NCBI GenBank assembly: GCA_021849045.1
Contig: JAJZTK010000001.1
Location: 1 to 64,000 of the forward strand
DNA length: 64,000 nt
Origin: Deltaproteobacteria bacterium
GTDB lineage: Bacteria; Desulfobacterota; Desulfuromonadia; Geobacterales; DSM-12255
Direction: 5' to 3'
The position numbers and the translations under genes were made by a program. Below are positions 1-8,968 of the stretch, piece by piece; the first letter of the stretch is position 1; each line of letters opens with the position of its first letter. The notes under the pieces were generated by a model. The model worked only from the letters and a program-made list of their open reading frames with translations, did not search any database and had not been told where the DNA came from.

Positions 1-87
1 GAGATGGAGAAATGCGGCGCCAAGCTCGGCCTCGCATCCCTCTGCATCGGCGGCGGCCAGGGAATCGCCATGGTGATTGAAAGATAA
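1..87 (+). CDS. Acetyl-CoA acetyltransferase (thiolase), C-terminal end only
   Basis: Frame 1 reads ...EKCGAKLGLASLCIGGGQGIAMVIER*, the conserved thiolase C-terminus; 5' end is outside the window. Confidence 0.85.
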   Translation, partial: EMEKCGAKLGLASLCIGGGQGIAMVIER

Positions 88-105
88 CACGGAAAGGACA
101 GTTCC

Positions 106-888
106 ATGGAAAAGGGAAAGTGCGCACTCATCACCGGATCGACCAGCGGCATCGGTCTCGGCATCGCCCGGGCACTGGCCGCTGCGGGATGCAACATCAT
201 GCTGAACGGGTTTGCCGCTCCGGCCGAGATCGAGAGACTTCGTTCCTCACTGAGCGAGGAGCATGGCGTCACCGTCCTCTACCATGGGGCCGACATGCGG
301 CGGCCCGAGGAGATCGCGGCCATGGTGGCAGAAGCGGAAGGCCGGCTCGGCGGGGTCGACATCCTGGTCAACAACGCCGGCATCCAGCACACGGCGCCGA
401 TCGAGGAATTCCCTCCCGAAATGTGGGATGCAATCATCGCCATCAACCTCTCCTCGGCGTTCCACACCATCCACCGTGCGCTTCCCGGCATGCGGCAAAA
501 GGGATGGGGCCGCATCGTCAACACCGCATCGGTGCACGGTCTGGTCGCGTCGGCGAACAAGGCGGGATACATCTCGGCCAAACACGGCCTGGTCGGGCTC
601 ACGAAAGAGGTGGCACTGGAGACGGCCGGCTCGGGCGTGACCTGCAATGCCATCTGTCCCGGTTGGACCCGCACCGAGCTGATCGAGCCACAGATCGCGG
701 CCAAGGCCGAGGCCCTGGGGGTGGACGTTGAAGAAGGGGGGAGGCAGCTCCTGGCGGAAAAACAGCCCTCCCGCCAGTTCGTCACCGTGGAGCAGCTGGG
801 TCAGCTGGTACTGTTCCTCTGCTCCGATGCCGCCGCCCAGATCACCGGTACGGCTATTCCTGTCGATGGCGGCTGGACCGCACAGTAA
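106..888 (+). CDS. bdhA: 3-hydroxybutyrate dehydrogenase (SDR family)
   Basis: TGSTSGIGLGIA Rossmann motif, NNAG, YISAKHG catalytic YxxxK, ITGTAIPVDGGW C-terminus; follows thiolase. Confidence 0.85.
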   Translation: MEKGKCALITGSTSGIGLGIARALAAAGCNIMLNGFAAPAEIERLRSSLSEEHGVTVLYHGADMRRPEEIAAMVAEAEGRLGGVDILVNNAGIQHTAPIEEFPPEMWDAIIAINLSSAFHTIHRALPGMRQKGWGRIVNTASVHGLVASANKAGYISAKHGLVGLTKEVALETAGSGVTCNAICPGWTRTELIEPQIAAKAEALGVDVEEGGRQLLAEKQPSRQFVTVEQLGQLVLFLCSDAAAQITGTAIPVDGGWTAQ

Positions 889-1173
889 GCAAGGTTTCGA
901 TAGACTGATCCGGCCTGGACCGCTGATGACAGCGCGATCAAAAACCAAACGACAATGACGGTGCCGAGCAATAGACGCATCTGTTACCTCCTCTGGCTGC
1001 AACGGAGCTTGATTAATGCAATTTCAGAAACATTTCATTCTCTTCGGTCGGGCAAGGAAACCCTTTAACTAAACCTGTCTTACGGCGACACGGCAGCCTT
1101 CAGAAATCCAGGGTGCATCCGATAGGAATTGTGAACGAGAATAGCAGGCTCACCTTTCCGATCCGGAGAAACC

Positions 1174-2433
1174 TTGGCCCACCTGAAAATCAACCCGGCA
1201 GCACTACGGATCCTCGCCATTCCGGCAGTCACCCTGATGCTAGCCGGGCTCGGTCTGTACCTGGCTCCGGCACTGGATCCCTCCTGGGCGCAACTGCTCA
1301 CCATCTCCCCCTATCTCGCTACCATGGCCGGCATGCTCCTGGCCGTCCATTTCCACCGGGGTCGCCCATTCTTCATCCTCCTGACACTGACCGTTTTCTA
1401 CTGGTGTTACCGATCCTTCCTTGTCGACGGTCTTGAACTACTCCAGCAGCGGGCACTGTTTCACGCCCTCTGCACCGTGATACCGATCAATCTGTTCATA
1501 TTCAACCTCATCCCCGAACGGGGAATCTTTACCGAAGCCGGCAGAGTCCGGCTCATGAGTCTTGGAGCACAGGCCTTTGTCGCCTACTTCATCTTTCACT
1601 ACCACTTCACGGAACTCCAGCCGCTTTTCGAGGGAAATCTTCTCAACCTCCGGAAGACTGACCTTTTCACCATCTCCCAACCGGCGCTGTTACTCTTTCT
1701 GGTATCGTTCCTCGGCATACTTGCCCTGTACGTGCTGAAGAACACCCCCATGGCAAGCTGCTCCCTGGGTGTTCTCGCTGCGCTCTTCATTGCCTGCAAC
1801 TGGCTGCCGTCCCCCCATGCGGTCACGGTCTTCTGCCTGGCGGCCGGCGTTATTGCCACCACCGGCATTCTCCAGGACTCTTACAACCTGGCCTTTCGTG
1901 ACGATCTGACCGGCATCCCCTCTCGCCGGGCGCTGAACGAGTCACTGTACGGCGTGGGACGCGACTTCTCCATAGCAATGGTGGATATCGATCACTTCAA
2001 GAAATTCAACGATACCTACGGTCATGATGTCGGCGACCAGGTCCTGAAACTGGTGGCCGCGAAGCTGGCCCGCGTCGGCGGCGGTGGCAAGACCTACCGC
2101 TACGGTGGAGAGGAGTTTACCATCCTGTTCGAACGGTTGCGGGCAGGAGAAACGGAGCCGTATCTCGAGACACTCCGCAAGGAGATAGCAGAATACCGGC
2201 TGGTTATCAGGGGCGAGGACCGCCCGAAGGAAAGCAGTCAGGGGAAAAAACGGCGGACCGGGGCCAAAGACGGTGTCACGACCACGGTCACGGTCAGTAT
2301 CGGAGTTGCCGAAAGCTGCCGCGAGCATCAGTCGCCGGAAGAGGTGATACAGGCTGCGGACAAGGAGCTGTACCGGGCAAAGAATCAGGGAAGAAACCAG
2401 GTTTGCCTGGCTTCGCCAAGAAAGCGAAGGTGA
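1174..2433 (+). CDS. Membrane-associated GGDEF diguanylate cyclase
   Basis: Several hydrophobic N-terminal segments, then DDLTGIPSRRALNE...MVDIDHFKKFNDTYGHDVGD...YGGEEF. Confidence 0.85.
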   Translation: MAHLKINPAALRILAIPAVTLMLAGLGLYLAPALDPSWAQLLTISPYLATMAGMLLAVHFHRGRPFFILLTLTVFYWCYRSFLVDGLELLQQRALFHALCTVIPINLFIFNLIPERGIFTEAGRVRLMSLGAQAFVAYFIFHYHFTELQPLFEGNLLNLRKTDLFTISQPALLLFLVSFLGILALYVLKNTPMASCSLGVLAALFIACNWLPSPHAVTVFCLAAGVIATTGILQDSYNLAFRDDLTGIPSRRALNESLYGVGRDFSIAMVDIDHFKKFNDTYGHDVGDQVLKLVAAKLARVGGGGKTYRYGGEEFTILFERLRAGETEPYLETLRKEIAEYRLVIRGEDRPKESSQGKKRRTGAKDGVTTTVTVSIGVAESCREHQSPEEVIQAADKELYRAKNQGRNQVCLASPRKRR

Positions 2434-2434
2434 G

Positions 2435-2662
2435 ATGAAACAGATTGATCGGACCGTCAGGCCGGGGCGCTACCGGCACTACAAGGGGAACGACTATCAG
2501 GTGATCGGCATCGCCCGCCACAGCGAAACCGAAGAAGAGCTGGTGGTCTATCGCTGCCTCTACGGCGACCACTCCCTCTGGGTCAGGCCCCTTGCCATGT
2601 TCATGGAGGAGGTCGTTGTCAACGGCCGGCAGGTACCGCGTTTTGCCCGGTGCGGCGATTGA
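2435..2662 (+). CDS. DUF1653 family protein
   Basis: PGRYRHYKGNDYQVIGIARHSETEEELVVYRCLYGDHSLWVRPLAMF matches the DUF1653 pattern. Confidence 0.8.
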   Translation: MKQIDRTVRPGRYRHYKGNDYQVIGIARHSETEEELVVYRCLYGDHSLWVRPLAMFMEEVVVNGRQVPRFARCGD

Positions 2663-2782
2663 CCCATCCGGCGTTGCCCGGTCGACGGCGGTAGATACCC
2701 TACCCTTCAGTTCCGCATGCGCCAGGATAGACCGGTTATGGCCCGCTCCAGATCGTGCCGGCGCCAAGGGCCGGGCGATGGG

Positions 2783-3529
2783 CTACCGCAGTTTGTCCAG
2801 AATACGGAGAAGACCATCAAGAATGGTCGCAGGATGGGGTGGGCAACCGGGGATGTAGAGATCGACCGGCACGAGACTGTCCGCTCCGTTACGGACCCGG
2901 GGCGAATCTATGTACGGTCCGCCGTTTATGGCGCAGGCACCACAGGCGACAACGATCTTGGGGGCGGGTATCGCCTCGTAGGTGGTGAGCAGGGCCTGGG
3001 CCATGTTTTCGGTCACCGGTCCGGTCACCCAGAGTCCATCGGCATGGCGCGGCGAAGCGACGAACTGGATACCGAAACGCCCCAGATCCCAGCCGATGGT
3101 CGACAGCACGTTGGTATCGGCTTCGCAGGCGTTACACCCGCCGGCGCTGACCTCCCGAAACTTGAGCGACCGGCCGAACATCCGGCGCAGATCGGGGGTA
3201 AGTGGCCGGGCGTGGTGGTGTTCCGAGCCGGGCCGCACCAACAGGTGATCCCGGTCGGTGACGGCAAGCTGGTAGTCTGTGGTGAATTGGATATCCCCTG
3301 CCGGACACTCGGCGCAGAAGAGACACTTCCCCATGTCCAGACAGCCGCCACCACTAGCGGTAAATGCGCCATAGGGGCACTCGGCTGTTTCGTCATGTTG
3401 TTCAGCGGACTGCGCCAGCGTTGAAACGACAGGATAGCCGCGGAACCGGTCGGGCATCTGCAGCGGTGCCTTGGGATAGGGCATGGTGCGATGTCCTTGC
3501 CTGATGCGGGAGATGATGGCACGGAACAT
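2783..3529 (-). CDS. Ehr-like complex small subunit (NuoB/HycG-like) with N-terminal one-cluster ferredoxin-like segment
   Basis: CLDMGKCLFCAECP upstream of a NuoB-like core with GGCNACE, ACGACA and PGCPPHP Cys motifs; start re-assigned to MFRAIISRIRQG. Confidence 0.8.
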   Translation of the reverse strand: MFRAIISRIRQGHRTMPYPKAPLQMPDRFRGYPVVSTLAQSAEQHDETAECPYGAFTASGGGCLDMGKCLFCAECPAGDIQFTTDYQLAVTDRDHLLVRPGSEHHHARPLTPDLRRMFGRSLKFREVSAGGCNACEADTNVLSTIGWDLGRFGIQFVASPRHADGLWVTGPVTENMAQALLTTYEAIPAPKIVVACGACAINGGPYIDSPRVRNGADSLVPVDLYIPGCPPHPATILDGLLRILDKLR

Positions 3530-3536
3530 GGCGGGG

Positions 3537-4394
3537 CTATCCTTCCTCCCGGGAAACCGGGTTGTAACCAAGTCTGCTTGAAATCTGATCGGCCGCCGCC
3601 CGCACCAGGGGAACCAGTTCGTCATGGAGCCGCTGCGGTGAAACCCTGATCGTGGGGGCGGAAATGACTGCCGCGGCAACAACCTGGTGCGTATGGTTGC
3701 GTATCGGCGCGGCAACCCCGCACACCCCGCTTTCCAGTTCCTCTTCGTTTACTGCAAACCCTTGTGAGGCCACCTGGCGCAGGTGGCTCTCGAACGCCTG
3801 ACGGTTGGTAATTGTTGCCGGTGTGTAGGCAACAAGTTCCGTATCCTTCAGATAGGCTTCCAATGCCTCGGCAGCCATCCCGGCGAGCAGCACCTTGCCT
3901 CCGGCCGAGCCGTAGGCCGGAAGTTGCGAGCCGAACCGCGACACCACCCGTACGGAATGCCGGGTTTCCGCCTGCTGCAGATACACGGACTGCCTGTCCC
4001 TGAAGACCGCAATGTACACCGTTTCTCCGCACTCCCGGCTCAACTCCTCGATGATCGGTCGCGCGTGATGAAACAGGGTCGACTGCCGGATGAATGTCTG
4101 GCTCAGGTTAAGCGTCTGGAGCGAGAGGCGGTAATGGTTGGTCAGACGATCCAGTTCCAGGTAGCCGCGCCGCTCCAGGGTTGCAATCAGGCGTAAGACC
4201 GCATCATTGGTCAACGCCAGCTCTTTCCGCAACCGGTCAACGGTCATTCCCTCGGCATAACCTGCAACCTGCTCCAGTATGCTTAACGCGTTTATTACCG
4301 ACTGAATCTGGTACATCGACTTGTCATCATGCCGCGACCACGATTTATGCTGAGAGGGTTCTGCGGCACTCCTGCTGCCTTGTCTGCGCGCCAT
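3537..4394 (-). CDS. IclR family transcriptional regulator
   Basis: IQSVINALSILEQVAGYAEGMTVDRLRKELALTNDAVLRLIATLERRGYLE wHTH plus C-terminal IclR effector domain (GKVLLAGM, GVCGVAAPIRN). Confidence 0.85.
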   Translation of the reverse strand: MARRQGSRSAAEPSQHKSWSRHDDKSMYQIQSVINALSILEQVAGYAEGMTVDRLRKELALTNDAVLRLIATLERRGYLELDRLTNHYRLSLQTLNLSQTFIRQSTLFHHARPIIEELSRECGETVYIAVFRDRQSVYLQQAETRHSVRVVSRFGSQLPAYGSAGGKVLLAGMAAEALEAYLKDTELVAYTPATITNRQAFESHLRQVASQGFAVNEEELESGVCGVAAPIRNHTHQVVAAAVISAPTIRVSPQRLHDELVPLVRAAADQISSRLGYNPVSREEG

Positions 4395-4411
4395 GTTCGT
4401 CCTCCTGTCCC

Positions 4412-5932
4412 CTATAGATCGAATCCGCAATACGAAAGATTGAAGCTCTTGTTGCAGAGCGGGAAATCGGATATCTGCTCCCCCCGCAACGCCATGGCAA
4501 CTCCTTGCCAGTTGTGAAACGATGGGTCGACAACCTTGTACCGGACAAAGCTCCCCTTGTCGTCGGTGATCGCCACATGGCAGATCTCGCCGCGCCACCC
4601 CTCGGTAAGGGCCACGGCCAGGCTCAGACCGGTGCGCGGTGCCGCCTTCGTCCGATGCCCTCCGCCGGGGAGCTGCCGCAGCTGTTCTTCGATGAAATCC
4701 ATGGATTTCTGGGCTTCCTGCCAGCGGATCATGGTCCGGGAACAGACATCACCGTGAAAGGCCGTAGCGACCGGCAGATGGGTCATCCGGTAGATGCCGA
4801 AGGGATAGTCATGGCGGACATCCCGCTTGATCCCGCAGGCACGGGCCGCCGGCCCCACCAGCCCCAGTTCCAGGGCCGTCTCCTGATGCACCGTCCCGGT
4901 TCCTTCAAGACGCCCCATGACCGACGGTGAGCTCCAGAGCAGGTCCACGGCATTGGTAAGGTCGCGCCTGGCATCGGCCAGCCGTTTGAGCAGGTCGTCC
5001 CGGTGCTCGGGCGTAAGATCGAAGATCGTGCCGCCCGGGGTGAGAAGCCCCCGGCCAAACCGGCTGCCGCACAGCACAGCCGTCATGTTGAGGAAATCTC
5101 CCCTGATCCGGCCGCAAAAGGAAGCGGTGGGGAGATAGCCGACATCGCCGGCAATGGCCCCCAGGTCGCCGGTATGGTTGGCCAGCCGTTCCAGTTCGAG
5201 GGCGATGCCGCGCAGCACCTCGGCCCGCGGCGGCACCCTGACACCGGTCAGGGATTCCATGACCATGCAAAAGGCCAGTCCGTGGCCAATGGTGGTGTCA
5301 CCGGCAGCCGTCTCCATCTGCTGCAGGGTACGCGGATGCGGGCCACCAACGAGACCCGCTTCGATCCCCCGGTGCTGGTAGCCGAGCGATATCTCCAGGT
5401 GGAAGACCTCCTCGCCGTGGCACTGGAAGCGGAAATGCCCCGGCTCGATGATCCCGGCATGGACCGGTCCGACGGCGACTTCATGGACCTCGTCCCCTGC
5501 CACCTGGAAATAGTTCATGACCCCCACGCGGAGTGGTTTGTCTTCCGGACGGTTCCAGGCGTCGTGACCGGAGCGAAACGATCGGTGGAAGCGTACCGGC
5601 TTGAACCAGGGGTGATCAACGAAGGTCAGCCCGCACTGTTCCGCGATCTCCCGTTCAAAAAGCTGCAGTTGGGGACAGAGGGACGCAATGGAGGGAAAGG
5701 TGGTGCCATCGCTAGCCGTGCGGGTCACGGCCAGCCTCCCTTCGGCCTTGTTGGCGAGTACGCAGTATAGCGCGATGTCGGCGTCGCCCGGAATCCCGAA
5801 ATAGGAGCTCACGCGCCAGCCATGGTCAGTGGCGTCGAGGATATCCTGGAGGAACTGGCCGGAGCCGACTACGGGGATGTCCGCCACCAAAATGGCAGAG
5901 CCGTTGTATATGCTGCGGAAAGAGCCGGTCAC
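4412..5932 (-). CDS. Ehr-like complex large subunit (NuoC+NuoD/HycE-like), without NiFe ligand Cys
   Basis: Fused 30-kDa and 49-kDa-like domains; L1 region reads METAAGDTTIGHGLAFC instead of CxxC; C-terminus FPLCNKSFNLSYCGFDL. Confidence 0.8.
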   Translation of the reverse strand: MTGSFRSIYNGSAILVADIPVVGSGQFLQDILDATDHGWRVSSYFGIPGDADIALYCVLANKAEGRLAVTRTASDGTTFPSIASLCPQLQLFEREIAEQCGLTFVDHPWFKPVRFHRSFRSGHDAWNRPEDKPLRVGVMNYFQVAGDEVHEVAVGPVHAGIIEPGHFRFQCHGEEVFHLEISLGYQHRGIEAGLVGGPHPRTLQQMETAAGDTTIGHGLAFCMVMESLTGVRVPPRAEVLRGIALELERLANHTGDLGAIAGDVGYLPTASFCGRIRGDFLNMTAVLCGSRFGRGLLTPGGTIFDLTPEHRDDLLKRLADARRDLTNAVDLLWSSPSVMGRLEGTGTVHQETALELGLVGPAARACGIKRDVRHDYPFGIYRMTHLPVATAFHGDVCSRTMIRWQEAQKSMDFIEEQLRQLPGGGHRTKAAPRTGLSLAVALTEGWRGEICHVAITDDKGSFVRYKVVDPSFHNWQGVAMALRGEQISDFPLCNKSFNLSYCGFDL

Positions 5933-7365
5933 GATTGCACCCCCAGCATGATGGCGCCGTCCTTGAGTAACGTGACCAGGAACTCCGGCGGCCAGACCCC
6001 CAGTCCCAGGATAATGATCATCATGACCAGCGGCGGCCCCACCGTCAGGAGGCGGTCCTCGTACTCGGTCGGTTCAACATCCGCCGGGGGGGCGCCCATG
6101 ACCATCGGCAGCACGGTCAGCGCCATGCCGATGAACACGATGACCAGAAATAGCAGGAACAGGCCCCCCACCAGATGGCGCCCTTCGATAAAGGCGTTGC
6201 TGACAATGGTGAACTCGCTGATGAACGGCGAGAACGGCGGCGAGCCGGTGATGGCAATGAATCCGGCCAGGAACAGTCCTCCCGACCAGGGAAGGCGCGT
6301 CAGCACCCCCTTGACGGCATCGGTTGTCTTGTTCGAATAGGAGCGGTGGATGTTGCCGGATGACAGGAACAGTACCCCCTTGGTCAGTCCGTTATTCAGC
6401 AGGTGAAAGAGCGCACCGTACAGTGCCCCCTTGCCGAGCCCGAGGCCGATGGCGAGAATCCCCACATGTTCGACGCTCGAATAGGCGAGCATTCTCTTGA
6501 AGTCGGCCTGGCGGGCCATGAAGACGGCGGCAAAGGCCATGGACACCAGTCCCATGCCGACCAGGGCCTGCTGGAAAAAGCGGATCTCGGTGCCCGAGGC
6601 CAGGCAGATCTGGTACACCCGCAGGATCGACAGGAAGGCGCAGTTGACCAGCCCCCCGGCGAGCAGGGCTCCCACCAGTCCCGGCGCTTCGCCGTAGGCA
6701 TCGGGTTTCCAGGCATGCAGCGGCGCCAGCCCCATCTTGGAACCATACCCCACCAGGAGGAAGATCGCCGCGGCGTGCAGCCACCCCGGATTCAGTTCGC
6801 GGGCCGAAAACATGAGCGGCCCGAGCAGCAGGGTGGCATCGCGGTGGGCTACGTAGGTGGAATAGGCAAGAAACATCAGCCCGAGCAGGGCCAGGCCGAT
6901 CCCCACGGAGCAGAGCATGAGATACTTCCAGGTCGCTTCGATGGAACGGGCGTTCCGGTTGAAGTAGATGAGAGGGGCCATGGAGACCGTGGTGGTCTCC
7001 ACGGCAACCCAGAGGAGCCCCAGATGCTGGCTCATGGTCACCGTCCCCATGGCCGACAGGCAGACCAGGAGCCCCATGCAGAGCACTCGATTGGAACGCT
7101 CCTGGCGGTAGGAGAGATAGCCGACCGCATAGAAGGCGCAGACGGCGAAGAGGAGGCTGATGCACAGGAGCACCACCTTCCCCAGCGGGTCGAGCCAGAT
7201 CCATCCCCCAGCGGATGGCGGCGGCGCATTCCCCAGCAGCAGGGCCGTCAGGACCAGATGGAGCGTTGCGACAACCGGCAGGACCAGGGGCCGCAACCGG
7301 TTGTCAGGTACGATCCAGGCAATCACCGCGCCCAGCAGTGGGAGCAGAACAAGGGCAGACAACAT
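5929..7365 (-). CDS. HyfF/NuoN-like proton-translocating subunit
   Basis: Polytopic; GLAPLHAWKPDAYGEAPG, DFKRMLAYSSVEHVGI, FHLLNNGLTKGVLFLSSG; start re-assigned to MLSALVLL. Confidence 0.8.
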   Translation of the reverse strand: MLSALVLLPLLGAVIAWIVPDNRLRPLVLPVVATLHLVLTALLLGNAPPPSAGGWIWLDPLGKVVLLCISLLFAVCAFYAVGYLSYRQERSNRVLCMGLLVCLSAMGTVTMSQHLGLLWVAVETTTVSMAPLIYFNRNARSIEATWKYLMLCSVGIGLALLGLMFLAYSTYVAHRDATLLLGPLMFSARELNPGWLHAAAIFLLVGYGSKMGLAPLHAWKPDAYGEAPGLVGALLAGGLVNCAFLSILRVYQICLASGTEIRFFQQALVGMGLVSMAFAAVFMARQADFKRMLAYSSVEHVGILAIGLGLGKGALYGALFHLLNNGLTKGVLFLSSGNIHRSYSNKTTDAVKGVLTRLPWSGGLFLAGFIAITGSPPFSPFISEFTIVSNAFIEGRHLVGGLFLLFLVIVFIGMALTVLPMVMGAPPADVEPTEYEDRLLTVGPPLVMMIIILGLGVWPPEFLVTLLKDGAIMLGVQS

Positions 7366-7369
7366 CCGG

Positions 7370-8011
7370 CTACTCCTCCTTGAGGGTCCGCAGGCGGGAG
7401 GTGTCGATGGACGAAAACTCCCGGCTGATATGGTTGATGACAATTCCCATGACAAATATCCCCACCAGCAGATCGAGGAGCGCGCCAGCCTCCACCATGA
7501 CCGGCATCGCCTCGGTCAGGAGCAGGCCGAACACGAAGATACCGTTTTCCAGCACCAGATAGCCGATGACCTGGGAAATGGCCTTGCGCCGGGTGGTGAG
7601 GAGCAGGAAACCGGTCAGCAGGGTGGCGATGGAGGCCGGAACAAACAGCAGGTCCTTGTGTTCGGGCGCCAGGGGCAACTTTTCGGCAAAGGCGAAGGAA
7701 AGGGCCGTAAAGACGGCGCCCAGGAGCAGGGTCGACACATAGCCGATGAACGGCTCCACTTCGCGCCTGATCTGGGCCTTGCGCACCGCATCGCTGATCA
7801 GGTACGGGATGACGATCCCCTTGGCCAGGATGATGCTGGCAGTGATGCCGGCCAGGTGACCGGAAAAGGGGTGGATCAGCCCCGGCAGAATGCCGAGAAT
7901 CACCCCCTGGGCAGCAACGGCGCGGATGGAAAAGATCAGCCGGCTGGTTCCGAGCATGAGCAGGTTGATCAGCATCACCAGCACCAGCAGTTGATCGGCA
8001 AACGTAGTCAT
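7370..8011 (-). CDS. HyfE/NuoK-like membrane subunit
   Basis: Hydrophobic ORF with IGYLVLENGIFVFGLLL; located in the Ehr operon. Confidence 0.75.
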   Translation of the reverse strand: MTTFADQLLVLVMLINLLMLGTSRLIFSIRAVAAQGVILGILPGLIHPFSGHLAGITASIILAKGIVIPYLISDAVRKAQIRREVEPFIGYVSTLLLGAVFTALSFAFAEKLPLAPEHKDLLFVPASIATLLTGFLLLTTRRKAISQVIGYLVLENGIFVFGLLLTEAMPVMVEAGALLDLLVGIFVMGIVINHISREFSSIDTSRLRTLKEE

Positions 8012-8015
8012 AGGA

Positions 8016-8924
8016 TCACCTCAGGACCAGCAGCATGGCAAAGGCGGACAGGATGGTGGCCCCGACCAGCAGTTGCGGGACGCGCACCAGTCTCAGACGG
8101 GCCATGACCGATTCGACAACGCCGATGGTAACTGCCAGGACAAGCATGGCGACAATGAAGATGGCCCAGTCCAGCAGGGCGTTGCCGGTGGCAACGGGGA
8201 GGGCGACATTGACGAAGACCGCCCCGAGAACGAACAGTTTCAGTGCCGCGCCATAGAGGATGATCCCGAATGCCGGCCCGCTGTGGTCCAGCACCATGAC
8301 TTCGTGGATCATGGTCAGTTCCAGGTGGGTGTTGGGGTCATCAAAGGGAATGCGGCAGTTTTCCGCCAGCAGGGTGATGAAAAGCGCCCCCGCCAGGAGC
8401 AGCATGCTGGCCCCGGCGGCAAGCCAGACATCCGGGGTGAGGTGGGTCAGGATGGTCGACAGGGAGAGCGACTTGCTCATGCGGGCCAGGGTAATCAGGG
8501 CAAAAAAGAGCGTCGGCTCGGCAAGGCAGGAAAAGGTCACCTCGCGGGCCGCCCCCATCCCCTCGAAGCTCGATCCGGTATCAAGGGCGGCAATGGTCGT
8601 GAAGAACCGCGCCAGCCCGAACAGGTAGGCAAACAGAATAAGATCGCCGCTGAAGGAAAGCGGCGCGCCATGGCGCCCCAGCGGTATCAGCAGGGCGGCG
8701 ATGAGCGTAGCCGACAGCGTCACCACCGGACCGGCACGGAAGACCCAGGTGGTGGTGTCGCTGAAGACCGACCCCTTGCGCAGCAGCTTGATCAGGTCGT
8801 AATAGGGTTGGAAATAGGGGGCCCCGACCCGGCCGGCAAATGCCGCCTTGGTCTTGCCGATGACCCCGAGCAGAAGGGGTGGAAAGAGGAGCGCCACTGC
8901 GCAATGGATGATGATATCGGTCAT
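8016..8924 (-). CDS. HyfC/HycD/NuoH-like membrane subunit
   Basis: GRVGAPYFQPYYDLIKLLRKGSV, ENCRIPFDDPNTHLELTMIHEVMVLDHSG motifs. Confidence 0.85.
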   Translation of the reverse strand: MTDIIIHCAVALLFPPLLLGVIGKTKAAFAGRVGAPYFQPYYDLIKLLRKGSVFSDTTTWVFRAGPVVTLSATLIAALLIPLGRHGAPLSFSGDLILFAYLFGLARFFTTIAALDTGSSFEGMGAAREVTFSCLAEPTLFFALITLARMSKSLSLSTILTHLTPDVWLAAGASMLLLAGALFITLLAENCRIPFDDPNTHLELTMIHEVMVLDHSGPAFGIILYGAALKLFVLGAVFVNVALPVATGNALLDWAIFIVAMLVLAVTIGVVESVMARLRLVRVPQLLVGATILSAFAMLLVLR

Positions 8925-8968
8925 AAGGTGCCATCCTTACTGAAGACGGAAACGCCGCCGCCCATACG

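Noticed and set aside
2717-3424. 235-aa plus-strand ORF
   Set aside because: Antisense to the NuoB-like small subunit gene; no domain
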